Shown piece by piece: positions 45,268 through 55,677 of a DNA stretch of 64,000 nt. The stretch covers positions 1,488,001 through 1,552,000 of the forward strand of contig BSNO01000003.1 of the NCBI GenBank assembly GCA_030160035.1. Reading direction: 5' to 3'. Every line of letters begins with the position of its first letter. Position 1 is the first letter of the stretch. Position numbers and translations under genes: made by a program. The notes under the pieces were generated by a model. It made no database searches and was not told the DNA's origin. It saw only the letters and a list, made by a program, of their open reading frames with translations. Origin of the DNA: Rhizobium albus. GTDB lineage: Bacteria; Pseudomonadota; Alphaproteobacteria; Rhizobiales; Rhizobiaceae.

Positions 45268-45296
45268 CATCTAGCAAATCGATTTGGTGCGCACAA
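45268..45296 (-). promoter_or_regulatory. Promoter of tRNA-Leu(GAG)
   Basis: On the - strand TTGTGC (45296-45291) and TAGATG (45273-45268) have an exact 17-base spacer, about 33 bases before the tRNA 5' end. Confidence 0.45.
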
Positions 45297-45381
45297 GCGC
45301 GAACGGTGAGAAAAACCGCTTGTCCCGAGACCATTTGCGAAAGCGTTGCGAACGGGCGCGTTCAGGCATAGATCAGGCGCC

Positions 45382-46131
45382 ATGACTGTGCCTCCGCAAG
45401 CAAAGCCGCGCATCAATGCCGATCGCTCGACGATGGCCGATCGGTTCCTGCCGCTATCGGAGAGCCCGCCGGTGCGCTGGCGCGTCACCGAAGGCCTCAC
45501 CGACTACGAATCGGCTGTTGCGTTGATGGAAGCCGAAGCGGCTCGCATCCATGATGGGTCGGCCGACGAACTCGTCTGGCTCGTCGAACATCCGCCGCTT
45601 TATACGGCCGGAACCTCTGCCCGAATGGACGATCTGATTGCGCCGGATCGCTTCCCGGTCTTTCACACGGGCCGCGGCGGCGAGTTCACCTATCACGGGC
45701 CCGGCCAGCGCGTTGCCTATGTGATGCTCGACCTCAAGCGCCGCCGGCAGGATGTGCGCGCCTTCGTGGCCGCGCTGGAGAATTGGGTCATCGCGACGCT
45801 GGCGGAGATGAACGTGCGCGGCGAACGACGGGAGGACCGGGTCGGCGTCTGGGTCGTGCGGCCGGAGCGCCCTCGCCTTTCCCCGGACCGCGCAGCCGAG
45901 GACAAGATCGCCGCAATCGGCATCCGGTTGCGCAAATGGGTCAGCTTCCACGGCATCGCGCTCAACGTCGAGCCGGACCTCGACCACTTCAGCGGCATCG
46001 TGCCCTGCGGCGTGAAAGACTACGGCGTAACGAGCCTCGTCGACCTTGGCCTGCCAATCACCATGGCTGACGCCGATCTGGCGCTCAGAGAGGCCTTCGA
46101 GACGATCTTCGGCCCCACCATCGACGGCTGA
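45382..46131 (+). CDS. lipB: Octanoyl-[acyl-carrier-protein]:protein octanoyltransferase LipB
   Basis: Transfers octanoyl from ACP to lipoyl domains, the first step of lipoate synthesis. The family motif [12 protein letters not shown], the catalytic lysine in [10 protein letters not shown] and the catalytic cysteine in [14 protein letters not shown] are all present. ATG at 45382 gives 249 residues; an internal ATG at 45433 is also possible. lipA is not in the window. Confidence 0.95.
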   Translation: MTVPPQAKPRINADRSTMADRFLPLSESPPVRWRVTEGLTDYESAVALMEAEAARIHDGSADELVWLVEHPPLYTAGTSARMDDLIAPDRFPVFHTGRGGEFTYHGPGQRVAYVMLDLKRRRQDVRAFVAALENWVIATLAEMNVRGERREDRVGVWVVRPERPRLSPDRAAEDKIAAIGIRLRKWVSFHGIALNVEPDLDHFSGIVPCGVKDYGVTSLVDLGLPITMADADLALREAFETIFGPTIDG

Positions 46132-46135
46132 GCCG

Positions 46136-48148
46136 TCAGTCGAATTCCATGATCACAGCATCGACCGCAAGGCTTTCGCCGGGTGCCGCATTGATCTTGG
46201 AAACGACGAGATCGCGCTCGGCACGCAGAACGTTTTCCATCTTCATGGCTTCGACGACGGCGAGCGTCTCACCGGCCTTCACGTCCTGACCTTCCGTAAC
46301 CGCGATGGAAACGACAAGCCCCGGCATCGGGCAAAGCAGGAGCTTCGACGTGTCCGGCGCCTCCTTCACAGGCATCAACCGGTCAAGTTCCGCAAGCCGC
46401 GGCGTCAGCACGCGAGCGGTGACCGAATAGCCCTGCCAGTCCACGCGGATTCCGTTCAGAACAGGCCGTGTCTGCGCCGTGACGCGACGGCCGTCGATCG
46501 TGCCGTTCCAGATGGCGTCACCCGGCCGGAAATGCGTTGTGACGGTCACAGGATCGGCGCCGTCAATGCTGACATCGAGCTCGAGAGGCATCGAAGCCAT
46601 GCCATCGACGACGGCGACGTCGAGATAGACATCGCCAAGCCGCACGACCCAGTCCCGTCTCAGCGCGCCGTTATGAGGTGCCACGCGGTCGGCAAACCGG
46701 TCGAGCCTGTCCTTGCGCAACAGTTCGGCAGACAACGCCACGGCCGCCAGCACGGCAAGCGCGTCCTTACTTGGCTCTTCGGGAACGAAGCCATCCGGGT
46801 ATTCTTCCGCGATGAAGGCTGTCGAAAGGCGTCCTTCCCGCCAGCGCGGATGGCGCATCAGCGCCGACAAGAACGGGATGTTATGGGCGATTCCATCGAC
46901 CACGAAACCGTCGAGCGCCAGCCCCATCGCCTCGACTGCCGCAGGGCGCGTCGGCGCCCAGGTGCAGAGCTTGGCGAGCATCGGATCGTAGAACATCGAA
47001 ATTTCGGCGCCTTCGAAAACGCCGGTGTCGTTGCGGATCACCGCGTCCGATCCCTTGATCTCCGCCGGGGGCCTATAGCGCGTCAGCCGTCCGATCGACG
47101 GCAGGAAGTTGCGGTAAGGATCTTCGGCATAAAGCCGGCTCTCGATCGCCCAGCCGTTCAGCATCACGTCGTCCTGCGCGATCGCCAGACGCTCGCCGGC
47201 TGCGACCCGGATCATCTGTTCCACCAGATCGATGCCCGTGACGAGTTCCGTCACGGGATGCTCGACCTGCAGGCGCGTGTTCATTTCCAGGAAATAGAAA
47301 TTGCGGTCCCGGTCGACGATAAATTCGACCGTGCCGGCGCTCTGGTAGTCGACGGCCTGCGCAAGGGCCACGGCCTGCGCACCCATCGCGGCTCGTGTCG
47401 CCTCGTCGAGAAACGGCGATGGCGCTTCCTCGACGACCTTCTGGTTGCGCCGCTGGATCGAACATTCTCTCTCGCCGAGATGGATGCAGTGACCGTGGGA
47501 ATCGGCAAGCACCTGGATTTCGATGTGCCGTGGCTCGACGATGAACTTCTCGATGAAGACACGGTCGTCGCCAAACGAGTTCTTCGCTTCCGACCGCGCC
47601 CGATCGAAGCCGTCGCGCACCTCGTCGCGGGAATGCGCGATGCGCATGCCCTTGCCTCCGCCGCCGGCAGACGCCTTGATCATCACCGGATAGCCGATCT
47701 CGTCGGCAATCCGCTCGGCCTCGTCGGCATTCTCGATCACGCCGATATGGCCCGGCACGGTCGAGACATTGGCATCCTTGGCGAATTTCTTCGATTCGAT
47801 TTTGTCGCCCATGGCGCGGATGGCCTTGGGCTTCGGGCCGATGAAGACGATGCCCTCCGCCTCCAGCGCCTCGCAGAATGAAGCACGCTCCGACAGAAAG
47901 CCGTAGCCGGGATGCACGGCCTCGGCACCCGTCTCCTTGCAGGCCGCGATGATCTTCTCGGCGTTAAGATAGCTCTCCGACGCGGTTGCCGGACCGATGT
48001 GGACCGCTTCGTCGGCCATCTCGACATGGAGCGCGTCACGGTCGGCGTCGGAATAGACGGCGACGGTCGCGATGCCCATGCGTTTGGCAGTCTTGATCAC
48101 GCGGCAAGCGATTTCGCCGCGATTGGCGATCAGGATCTTAGAGAACAT
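46136..48148 (-). CDS. pccA: Propionyl/acetyl-CoA carboxylase biotin-carrying alpha subunit
   Basis: 670-residue biotin carboxylase plus biotin carrier, most like propionyl-CoA carboxylase alpha. The biotin-carboxylase domain begins with MFSKILIANRGEIACRVI, has the ATP-grasp loop KASAGGGGKGMR and the active-site segment EMNTRLQVEHPVTELVTG. A central BT domain leads to a C-terminal biotinyl domain with the acceptor lysine in EAMKMEN. The ATG at 48146-48148 is preceded by GGAGGGG. The carboxyltransferase partner pccB and the mutase are not nearby. Confidence 0.92.
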   Translation of the reverse strand: MFSKILIANRGEIACRVIKTAKRMGIATVAVYSDADRDALHVEMADEAVHIGPATASESYLNAEKIIAACKETGAEAVHPGYGFLSERASFCEALEAEGIVFIGPKPKAIRAMGDKIESKKFAKDANVSTVPGHIGVIENADEAERIADEIGYPVMIKASAGGGGKGMRIAHSRDEVRDGFDRARSEAKNSFGDDRVFIEKFIVEPRHIEIQVLADSHGHCIHLGERECSIQRRNQKVVEEAPSPFLDEATRAAMGAQAVALAQAVDYQSAGTVEFIVDRDRNFYFLEMNTRLQVEHPVTELVTGIDLVEQMIRVAAGERLAIAQDDVMLNGWAIESRLYAEDPYRNFLPSIGRLTRYRPPAEIKGSDAVIRNDTGVFEGAEISMFYDPMLAKLCTWAPTRPAAVEAMGLALDGFVVDGIAHNIPFLSALMRHPRWREGRLSTAFIAEEYPDGFVPEEPSKDALAVLAAVALSAELLRKDRLDRFADRVAPHNGALRRDWVVRLGDVYLDVAVVDGMASMPLELDVSIDGADPVTVTTHFRPGDAIWNGTIDGRRVTAQTRPVLNGIRVDWQGYSVTARVLTPRLAELDRLMPVKEAPDTSKLLLCPMPGLVVSIAVTEGQDVKAGETLAVVEAMKMENVLRAERDLVVSKINAAPGESLAVDAVIMEFD

Positions 48149-48224
48149 GCGGTTGGTACCCCTCCGGTGCCGGCCCAAGGCAGGCGAAAGTCCTCATGCG
48201 CTTGTAGCCCAAGGCAAATCGAGT

Positions 48225-49163
48225 TCAAGCCTGAGGCGCGCCGGCAACGATACGTTCACGCCTAAAGATGAAGAGCCCCGAGGCAACGATGATGGCGATG
48301 CCGACCCATTTGGAGGTGCTCGGCACATCGGAAAACACGAGATAGCCGATGAGGACGGCAGAAATGATTTCGAGATACTGAAACGGTGCAAGCAGAGATG
48401 CCGGCGCCTTCTGAAATGCGAGAACGACCAGCCCGTGCCCGACCGCCGCCAGGAAGCCGAGCAAAAGAACGAGGCTGAAGCTCAGGCCGTTTGCTGGCCA
48501 GGATGGCGCGAGATCGGCAATCCCCACGACGCTGCCGATCCCCATTGCCAGGGCGATCATGACTGTGCCGCCGATGCCTGCCAGATACTGCATCACCATC
48601 GGCCCGTCATGCACGCCGAGCGAGCGGTTCAACAGCATGTAGACGGCAAATAGGCTTGCAGTACCGAGCGGCAGAAACGCGATGAAGCCGAAGCGGGCGA
48701 AGCTTGGCTGGATGACGATGAGTGCGCCGATGAAACCGAGCCCGATGGCCGCCCAGCGCCGCCAACCCACTTTTTCGCCGAGGATCAGCGCCGACAGGGC
48801 CGTCAGGATGAACGGCTCAACGAAGAAGATCGCAAGCGCATCGGCGATCGGCATGTATTTCACGGCAGCAAAGAAGCAGAGGCTCGCGCCACCGATCAGG
48901 AAGCCCCGCAGGATGTTCAGCCAGAAACGGTTCGACTTGAACCCAGACCGGCCGCTGACGAGAGCAATGGCCGCAACGGTCAGGATCAACTGCACGATGA
49001 AGCGATAGAACGACACTTGGCCCGGCGACATCGCCTGCTCGGTCGCCAGATACTTGCCTATGCCATCCATGACCGGCAAGATGAGCATGCCGACCGACAT
49101 GATCATCATCCCCTGGGCATGGCTGCTATTGGCAGCCTGAACGGCAGTCGCGGTCTCACTCAT
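48225..49163 (-). CDS. EamA/DMT-family transporter
   Basis: 312-residue inner-membrane permease with ten hydrophobic helices arranged as two EamA repeats. The first contains FFAAVKYMPIADALAIFFVE and the second FQKAPASLLAPFQYLEIISA. The substrate cannot be told; members export amino acids or other small metabolites. It lies 76 bases upstream of pccA on the same strand. Confidence 0.9.
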   Translation of the reverse strand: MSETATAVQAANSSHAQGMMIMSVGMLILPVMDGIGKYLATEQAMSPGQVSFYRFIVQLILTVAAIALVSGRSGFKSNRFWLNILRGFLIGGASLCFFAAVKYMPIADALAIFFVEPFILTALSALILGEKVGWRRWAAIGLGFIGALIVIQPSFARFGFIAFLPLGTASLFAVYMLLNRSLGVHDGPMVMQYLAGIGGTVMIALAMGIGSVVGIADLAPSWPANGLSFSLVLLLGFLAAVGHGLVVLAFQKAPASLLAPFQYLEIISAVLIGYLVFSDVPSTSKWVGIAIIVASGLFIFRRERIVAGAPQA

Positions 49164-49234
49164 GAGACGTCGTTACGGCTTTTCAATCCGGGGAACAACG
49201 CCTTTACATCCGGCGATATGCAAGAGGAGCTCCG

Positions 49235-49630
49235 ATGCAGCATCCGGCCACGATTCTCGACGACAAACCCGAAGCCGACACGCTTGGCGGCCGCATTTCC
49301 ACCGCGCGCGACGCTTTGGACATGTCCGTGCCGCAGCTGGCGCGGCGTCTGGGCGTCAAGACCGAGACCATCGCCGCCTGGGAGGGAGACCGTTCCGAGC
49401 CGCGGGCAAACCGCCTCATCATGCTCGCCGGCATTCTCGGCGTCGCCCCCACATGGCTCCTCAGCGGCTTCGGCTCGGCACCCGCCACCCAACCTGTGGA
49501 CGCGGCGCTCAGTGTCATCACCCTGCAACTGGCGAAGCTCAAGGAGCAGCACCAGCACACCGCCGCGACGATCGATGCACTGGAGCGGGAAATCGCCTCG
49601 CTTAGCCGGCACTTGCAGAACGATGCCTGA
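49235..49630 (+). CDS. XRE-family HTH regulator
   Basis: 131 residues: an N-terminal XRE helix-turn-helix (RISTARDALDMSVPQLARRL, GVKTETIAAWEGDRSEPRAN, LGVAPTWLLSG) and a C-terminal coiled coil (VITLQLAKLKEQHQHTAATI). GAGGAG lies five bases before the ATG. It is 106 bases upstream of frmA on the same strand, so it may act on that gene or on itself; no operator was identified. Confidence 0.87.
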   Translation: MQHPATILDDKPEADTLGGRISTARDALDMSVPQLARRLGVKTETIAAWEGDRSEPRANRLIMLAGILGVAPTWLLSGFGSAPATQPVDAALSVITLQLAKLKEQHQHTAATIDALEREIASLSRHLQNDA

Positions 49631-49736
49631 GTTGCTGTGCCATGAGCGCGCACGACCAGTCATTGTTCCATTGGCCCCTTGAGGCAGAGGCCCCTCTCTG
49701 ACATTTTCGCCGGCAATTCAGACAGGAGCACAGCCC

Positions 49737-50864
49737 ATGGACGTTCGCGCCGCAGTCGCCTTTCAGGCGGGCAAGCCGCTTGAAGTGACCACCGTACAAC
49801 TGGAAGGCCCCCGCGACGGCGAAGTCCTCATCGAGGTGAAGGCGACGGGCCTTTGCCACACCGATGATTTCACCCTGTCGGGCGCCGACCCCGAGGGGCT
49901 TTTCCCAGCCATTCTCGGCCATGAAGGTGCCGGCGTCGTCGTCGATGTCGGCAAGGGCGTCACCTCGGTGAAGAAGGGCGATCACGTCATCCCGCTCTAT
50001 ACGCCCGAGTGCCGGACCTGCCCCTCCTGCCTGTCACAGAAGACCAATCTCTGCACGGCGATCCGCTCCACCCAGGGCCAGGGCGTGATGCCGGATGGCA
50101 GCTCGCGCTTCTCCATCGGCAAAGACAAGATCCACCACTACATGGGCTGCTCGACCTTTGCGAACTACACCGTCCTGCCGGAAATCGCCGTCGCCAAGGT
50201 CAACCCGGACGCCCCCTTCGATAAGATCTGCTACATCGGCTGCGGCGTAACGACGGGCGTCGGCGCAGTCATCAACACGGCCAAGGTTGAGATCGGTGCG
50301 ACCGCGATCGTCTTCGGTCTGGGCGGCATCGGCCTCAACGTCATCCAGGGCCTGCGGCTTGCCGGCGCCGACATGATCATCGGCGTCGATCTCAACAACG
50401 ACAAGAAGGAGTGGGGCGAACGCTTCGGCATGACCCATTTCGTCAACCCGAAGGAAGTCGGCGACGACCTCGTCCTCTATCTCGTCAACATGACGAAGCG
50501 CGGCGCGGACCAGATCGGCGGCGCCGACTACACCTTCGATTGCACCGGCAACGTCAAGGTCATGCGCCAGGCGCTGGAAGCGGCTCACCGTGGATGGGGC
50601 GAATCAATCGTCATCGGCGTCGCCGGCGCGGGCCAGGAAATCTCCACCCGACCCTTCCAGCTCGTCACCGGCCGCGTCTGGAAAGGCACGGCCTTCGGCG
50701 GCGCCCGCGGCCGCACCGACGTGCCGAAGATCGTCGACTGGTACATGGAGGGCAAGATCGAGATCGATCCGATGATCACCCACACGCTGAAGCTCGAAGA
50801 GATCAACAAGGGCTTCGAGATGATGCATGCGGGCGAATCGATCCGTTCGGTCGTGGTCTACTGA
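49737..50864 (+). CDS. frmA: S-(hydroxymethyl)glutathione dehydrogenase / class III alcohol dehydrogenase
   Basis: 375-residue zinc alcohol dehydrogenase oxidising the formaldehyde-glutathione adduct. The catalytic zinc site is in GLCHTDDF, GHEGAGVV and GCGVTTGVGAV; the structural zinc is bound by CRTCPSCLSQKTNLC. The Rossmann motif is FGLGGIGLNVIQG, and a class III signature region is IRSTQGQGVMPDGSSRF. AGGAG precedes the ATG. The usual partner S-formylglutathione hydrolase is not adjacent; gph follows after four bases. Confidence 0.95.
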   Translation: MDVRAAVAFQAGKPLEVTTVQLEGPRDGEVLIEVKATGLCHTDDFTLSGADPEGLFPAILGHEGAGVVVDVGKGVTSVKKGDHVIPLYTPECRTCPSCLSQKTNLCTAIRSTQGQGVMPDGSSRFSIGKDKIHHYMGCSTFANYTVLPEIAVAKVNPDAPFDKICYIGCGVTTGVGAVINTAKVEIGATAIVFGLGGIGLNVIQGLRLAGADMIIGVDLNNDKKEWGERFGMTHFVNPKEVGDDLVLYLVNMTKRGADQIGGADYTFDCTGNVKVMRQALEAAHRGWGESIVIGVAGAGQEISTRPFQLVTGRVWKGTAFGGARGRTDVPKIVDWYMEGKIEIDPMITHTLKLEEINKGFEMMHAGESIRSVVVY

Positions 50865-50868
50865 TCCG

Positions 50869-51558
50869 ATGGCGCCCGCCCCGCTCGTCATCTTCGATCT
50901 TGACGGGACGCTCGTGGATACGGGTCCCGATCTTGTCGACAGCCTCAACCACACCATCGGCACGGCGGGGCTCACCCCCGTCGTGCTCGAGGACCTGAAC
51001 CACCTCGTCGGCCAGGGTGCCCGCGTGATGATCGCGCGCGCCTTCGCCATGCAGAAGGTCGCGACCACGCCGGAACAGGGCGACCACCTGCTTGCGGTCT
51101 TTCTCGAGCATTATTCCGCCAACATGCCGGGACGGTCTCGTCCGTTCCCAGGACTGGTGGATGCAATGGATCGGCTGGAGACCGAAGGGTTTGCGCTCGC
51201 AATCTGCACCAACAAGAGCGAGACGATGTCGCTGCGCCTGCTGCAGACGCTCGGGCTATCGAAACGCTTCAAGGCGATCGTCGGCGGCGACAGCCTTCCG
51301 CACCGCAAGCCCGATCCGCGCCATATCCTCGGCACGATCGAGCGCGCAGGCGGAGATCCCCGCACCTCGGTGATGATCGGCGATTCCATCAATGACATCG
51401 CCGCGGCCCGCGATGCCGGTGTCGCCTCGATCGGCGTTCCCTTCGGCTACACCGACGTGCCGATTGCGGAACTGAAGCCAGACCTTGTCATCGAGCATTT
51501 CGATGCGCTGACCCCTGCCCTGGTCCACGATCTCATTCGTACGGCACGAGCGGCTTGA
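50869..51558 (+). CDS. gph: HAD-family phosphoglycolate phosphatase-like
   Basis: 229-residue HAD hydrolase removing phosphate from 2-phosphoglycolate or a similar metabolite. Motif I is FDLDGTLVDTGPD, motif II is ICTNKSE, motif III is the lysine of PHRKPDP and motif IV is MIGDSINDIAAARDAG. ATG at 50869 follows the frmA stop by four bases, so the genes are co-transcribed. Substrate specificity within HAD phosphatases is uncertain. Confidence 0.88.
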   Translation: MAPAPLVIFDLDGTLVDTGPDLVDSLNHTIGTAGLTPVVLEDLNHLVGQGARVMIARAFAMQKVATTPEQGDHLLAVFLEHYSANMPGRSRPFPGLVDAMDRLETEGFALAICTNKSETMSLRLLQTLGLSKRFKAIVGGDSLPHRKPDPRHILGTIERAGGDPRTSVMIGDSINDIAAARDAGVASIGVPFGYTDVPIAELKPDLVIEHFDALTPALVHDLIRTARAA

Positions 51559-51579
51559 GGGAAATGCCTTCCTGATACG

Positions 51580-51607
51580 AAAACGGCGGCCTCGCGGCCG
51601 CCGTTTT
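51580..51607. terminator. Bidirectional terminator between gph and the L,D-transpeptidase gene
   Basis: A 12-bp perfect stem (AAAACGGCGGCC with GGCCGCCGTTTT) and a 4-base loop, with T runs in both directions, between two convergent genes. Confidence 0.8.
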
Positions 51608-51629
51608 GCGTTCTGGGGACTCTGACGCC

Positions 51630-53639
51630 TTAACTGTCGGCGTTACGGGCCTGGTTCGTCGCGGTGATGGCGCGACCGAGATACATGTCCCGCTCATAAA
51701 CATCGTCGAAATACTCAACCTTGCCCTCGGCATTCGGCCAGGCGGTGAAGTAGGCGATGTAGACCGGGATATTGGCCTCGACCTTCAGCACCTTGTTGCG
51801 GCCATCGGCAATCTGGCTGCCGATATCGGCCTTGTCAGTGCCGAGCACGGCCGCAGCCATCGCGCGAGGGTCCTCCAGCCGCACGCAGCCATGGCTGTAT
51901 GCGCGGGTATCGCGACCGAACAGGTCCTTGGCCGGAGTGTCGTGCATGTAGATCGCATGCTCGTTCGGGAACATGATCTTCAGTTCGCCGAGCGCATTGG
52001 TCGAGCCTGGGGGCTGGCGGACATTGTAGGGCACGTTGGCGCCGACGCCGTACCAGTTGATCGAGCTTGACGCGACCTGCGTTCCGCCCTGTGTGGTCAC
52101 CTCATACCCGATGCGATCGAGATAGCCGGGATCCTGGCGCAGCTTCGGCAGCATCTCGTTGACGATGATCGAGCGCGGCACGCCCCAATAAGGGTTGAGC
52201 TCGACCGTCTGGATCTCGTCCTGGAAGAAATAGGTCTGGTTCGCCTTGGTGCCGACCACGGCGCGCATTTCCAGCGCTTCCTTGCCGTCTTCCACATAGC
52301 TGACCTTGAAGGCCGGCGCGTTGATCATGACGTGGCGCTCACCGAGATCGCGGTTGATCCACCGCAGCCGCTCCATTGAGAGCTGGACTGCCTCGATCTT
52401 GCGCGCATTGCTGACGCCAGTGAGCTTCACGATCGTGTTGCGACCGATGATGCCGTCGTCCATCAGCCCGGATTCCTTCTGGAAATCCTTGACAAGCTCG
52501 ACGAGTGCGGTGTCGTAGACGGGGCTGCCCTGGTAGTCCGCGAAGGTGAGCGAATGCGTGGTCTTCAGCGCGTCCGATCCCCGCTCGCGAATGGCGGCGA
52601 TGATCTTCGTCAGCTCCGGGTTGCTGCTGCCGGGACGCACGAGCGTACCTTCGGCGATCTCGACGCGATCGACGTCCGCATCCTCGGCGATCAGCCGATC
52701 ATATTCGGCCTGCAAAGCCTGGAACTTCGCATGCGTCGGGCTGCGGCGCTCGAGGTAGGAGGTGATATTGGCCGTGCGCGCTGCGACCTTCAGCCCAGTG
52801 ACGAGGTCGACCTCCTTCCGGTCGAAATCGTGGTAGCCCGAAATCCGGTTCGGCGCGATCCGCCCGCGGGTGGCATCGAGCATGTAGGACGCGACCGCGG
52901 CCGCCATCTCCATCTCGAACTGGAGCCGGGCGCGATCCGGGTTTGGCGCTGCTGCCTGAGCTGCATCAGATTGAGATGCACCAGACGCCGCTGCGCCGGA
53001 CCGAGCCGCAGTGACCTGATTCGTCACGGCAGAGCTCGCTGCGGGCGCAGGCCACTCGACCAGATAGTCGGCCGGTGAGAGCCCGACCCGGTCGGCCTTC
53101 GCAAACACGGCCAGAGCCGCCTCGGCACGGGCGTTTGGACCATTGTCATTGGTCCAGACGAAGCCCGCATTCTCGCCGTAGAACGCCGTGACGGCTTCAC
53201 CAACCTCGGCCAGCGCCCGCATCTGGATGTCGGCCAGGTGCCGGCTTGCCTGAGCGAAGGCATTGATGGGCGGCTGATCACCGCCAGCGGAGACCGAGCC
53301 GGTCACGACCGGATCGGCGAGCTTCGAAAAATCGACGCGGACGAGTTCGTCCGCCCTGTATGTATTGTATTTGGGCCCGACGACGACGGGCTCGGGCTCG
53401 GCCTGGCGCTGCGAGGCTTCCCAGGCACGCAACTGATCGACGCTGGACGGCTGCTGCGTCACCTGCCCGCTGTCGAGCGGCGAACCGCGACGTTCGGCAT
53501 TGCGCTGGACGGCGCCTGGACCGCCCATGATGAAGTCGAGCAACGTCTGAGCGGACGCAGGGCCCTGAGGCACCGCGATCGTTCCGGCTGCGAGAAGCCA
53601 CGCCATCGCCGCGACCGTGCCTGTCCTTTTGGAAAGCAT
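51630..53639 (-). CDS. L,D-transpeptidase (YcbB/LdtD-like)
   Basis: 669-residue periplasmic peptidoglycan cross-linking enzyme. A signal peptide (GTVAAMAWLLAAGTIAVPQGPASA) is followed by a Gln/Ala-rich region, a scaffold domain with a peptidoglycan-binding segment (ESGLMDDGIIGRNTIVKLTG) and the YkuD catalytic domain with HDTPAKDLFGRDTRAYSHGC, where the Cys of SHGCVRL is the nucleophile. The ATG at 53637-53639 has GGAG five bases upstream. It likely makes 3-3 cross-links, which are abundant in rhizobia. Confidence 0.92.
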   Translation of the reverse strand: MLSKRTGTVAAMAWLLAAGTIAVPQGPASAQTLLDFIMGGPGAVQRNAERRGSPLDSGQVTQQPSSVDQLRAWEASQRQAEPEPVVVGPKYNTYRADELVRVDFSKLADPVVTGSVSAGGDQPPINAFAQASRHLADIQMRALAEVGEAVTAFYGENAGFVWTNDNGPNARAEAALAVFAKADRVGLSPADYLVEWPAPAASSAVTNQVTAARSGAAASGASQSDAAQAAAPNPDRARLQFEMEMAAAVASYMLDATRGRIAPNRISGYHDFDRKEVDLVTGLKVAARTANITSYLERRSPTHAKFQALQAEYDRLIAEDADVDRVEIAEGTLVRPGSSNPELTKIIAAIRERGSDALKTTHSLTFADYQGSPVYDTALVELVKDFQKESGLMDDGIIGRNTIVKLTGVSNARKIEAVQLSMERLRWINRDLGERHVMINAPAFKVSYVEDGKEALEMRAVVGTKANQTYFFQDEIQTVELNPYWGVPRSIIVNEMLPKLRQDPGYLDRIGYEVTTQGGTQVASSSINWYGVGANVPYNVRQPPGSTNALGELKIMFPNEHAIYMHDTPAKDLFGRDTRAYSHGCVRLEDPRAMAAAVLGTDKADIGSQIADGRNKVLKVEANIPVYIAYFTAWPNAEGKVEYFDDVYERDMYLGRAITATNQARNADS

Positions 53640-53729
53640 ACCAGCTCCGTATTTTCGATGTCCGTTTGCCGACCCAAACCGGGCCTGCATGAACCCGGGA
53701 CCCTAAGCCCCTCATGGCAAACAAATGGT

Positions 53730-53745
53730 AACCAACACATTGGTT
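53730..53745. repeat. Inverted repeat upstream of the L,D-transpeptidase gene
   Basis: AACCAA-N4-TTGGTT, about 90 bases before the start at 53639 within a 295-base gap (53640-53934) that holds no gene. Possible operator; nothing else in the gap was recognised. Confidence 0.35.
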
Positions 53746-53934
53746 GACGGGTAGAAGCGACGGCTAATGTTGGCCGCCGGCCGACTTCTTTTCCGCCAAC
53801 AGTGGCCGTTTTGCATAAGGGGCGGCGCCTGCGCCGCTCGCCCGCCGGCCGATTGCATTGCTTTTGGACGCGGGCTAAACGGGCTCCGGGCGCTCTCCAG
53901 CCCATCTTCCGTCAATGTCTCTGGATGACGAATC

Positions 53935-55542
53935 ATGGCCGACGATCTCTTTCCGCTGGGCGCCGACGAAACGCCCTATCGCAAGCTTAGCGACCAGCAC
54001 GTCTCCGTGGATACGTTTCGGGGCCAGGAAGTTCTGCTGGTCGAGCCGGAAGGATTGCGGCTTCTCTCCGAGCAGGCCTTCGCCGACATCAACCATCTCC
54101 TTCGCCCGGGCCATCTGGCGCAGCTCGCCAAGATCCTCGACGACCCGGAAGCAACAGACAACGACCGTTTCGTCGCCTATGATCTCATGAAGAACGCCAA
54201 CATTGCCGCGGGCGGGGTCCTGCCGATGTGCCAGGATACGGGCACGGCAATCGTCATGGCGAAGAAGGGTCGTCGCGTCTGGACCGAAGGCGGCGATTAT
54301 TCCGCGATCGCGCGCGGCGTCCTTGATGCCTACGAGAAGAAGAACCTGCGCTATTCGCAGCTCGCACCGCTCGGCATGTTCGAGGAAAAGAACACCAAGA
54401 CCAACCTGCCCGCGCAGATCGACATCTACGAGGAAGGCGACGACGGATACGAATTCCTGTTCGTCGCCAAGGGTGGTGGCTCGGCCAACAAGACCTTTCT
54501 CTACCAGGGCACGCCCGCGCTTTTGACGCGTGACCGGATGATCGAATTCCTCAAGGAAAAGATCCTGACCCTCGGCACGGCCGCCTGCCCGCCTTATCAC
54601 CTTGCGATCGTCATCGGCGGCACCTCGGCAGAGATGACGCTGAAGACGGTAAAGCTTGCCTCGACGCGTTATCTCGATGCGCTCCCCACCTCCGGTTCGG
54701 AAAGCGGCCATGCCTTCCGCGACATCGAGATGGAGCAAGAAATCCATAAGCTGACGCAGAGCCTCGGGGTCGGCGCGCAGTTCGGCGGCAAGTATTTCTG
54801 CCACGATGTGCGCGTGATCCGCCTGCCCCGCCACGGCGCCTCTCTCCCGATCGGTCTTGGCGTCTCCTGCTCGGCCGATCGCCAGGCCAAGGGCAAGATC
54901 ACGAAGGACGGCATCTTCCTCGAAGCGCTCGAAGCCAATCCGGCGCGCTTCATGCCGGATATCGATGAAGAGCGCCTGTCGGGCGACGTCGTTAGGATCG
55001 ATCTGCACCAGCCGATGAGCGAAATTCTAGCCCAGCTCTCGGCCCATCCCGTCAAGACGCGTCTGTCGCTGAACGGCACGATCATCGTCGCCCGCGATCT
55101 TGCCCATTCGAAGATCCGCGAGCGCCTGGAAGCCGGCGAACCCATGCCGGATTACATGAAAAACCACCCGATCTACTATGCCGGCCCGGCAAAGACGCCG
55201 GAAGGTTACGCATCCGGTTCGTTCGGCCCGACGACGGCCGGCCGCATGGACGCCTATGTCGACCAGTTCCAGTCGTTCGGCGGATCGATGGTGATGCTGG
55301 CCAAGGGAAACCGCTCGCGCGCTGTGCGCGATGCCTGCGAGCGCCATGGCGGCTTCTATCTCGGCTCGATCGGTGGCCCGGCAGCCCGGCTGGCGCAGGA
55401 CTGCATCAAAAGCGTCGAGGTCGTCGAATATCCGGAACTCGGCATGGAAGCTGTCTGGAAAATCGAAGTCGAGGACTTTCCAGCCTTTATCGTCGTCGAC
55501 GACAAGGGCAATGATTTCTTCAAGGAGCTTAACCTCGGTTGA
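53935..55542 (+). CDS. fumA: Class I fumarate hydratase
   Basis: 535-residue iron-sulfur fumarase of the TCA cycle with alpha and beta domains fused. The [4Fe-4S] cysteines lie in [31 protein letters not shown] and [16 protein letters not shown]. The beta domain contains [16 protein letters not shown] and the [13 protein letters not shown] block. This form is oxygen-sensitive, unlike FumC. Confidence 0.95.
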   Translation: MADDLFPLGADETPYRKLSDQHVSVDTFRGQEVLLVEPEGLRLLSEQAFADINHLLRPGHLAQLAKILDDPEATDNDRFVAYDLMKNANIAAGGVLPMCQDTGTAIVMAKKGRRVWTEGGDYSAIARGVLDAYEKKNLRYSQLAPLGMFEEKNTKTNLPAQIDIYEEGDDGYEFLFVAKGGGSANKTFLYQGTPALLTRDRMIEFLKEKILTLGTAACPPYHLAIVIGGTSAEMTLKTVKLASTRYLDALPTSGSESGHAFRDIEMEQEIHKLTQSLGVGAQFGGKYFCHDVRVIRLPRHGASLPIGLGVSCSADRQAKGKITKDGIFLEALEANPARFMPDIDEERLSGDVVRIDLHQPMSEILAQLSAHPVKTRLSLNGTIIVARDLAHSKIRERLEAGEPMPDYMKNHPIYYAGPAKTPEGYASGSFGPTTAGRMDAYVDQFQSFGGSMVMLAKGNRSRAVRDACERHGGFYLGSIGGPAARLAQDCIKSVEVVEYPELGMEAVWKIEVEDFPAFIVVDDKGNDFFKELNLG

Positions 55543-55677
55543 GGCGCTGCAGCCTGCAACGTTGGACATTCCGGCGTCCAAGCATATGCTGAAGCGCTAA
55601 AGTGTTAATCAATTTAGAACCTTTCGTGCATAGATTTTGCAGGACGGACAGCAAAAACTAAACTTGGAAGAACGGGC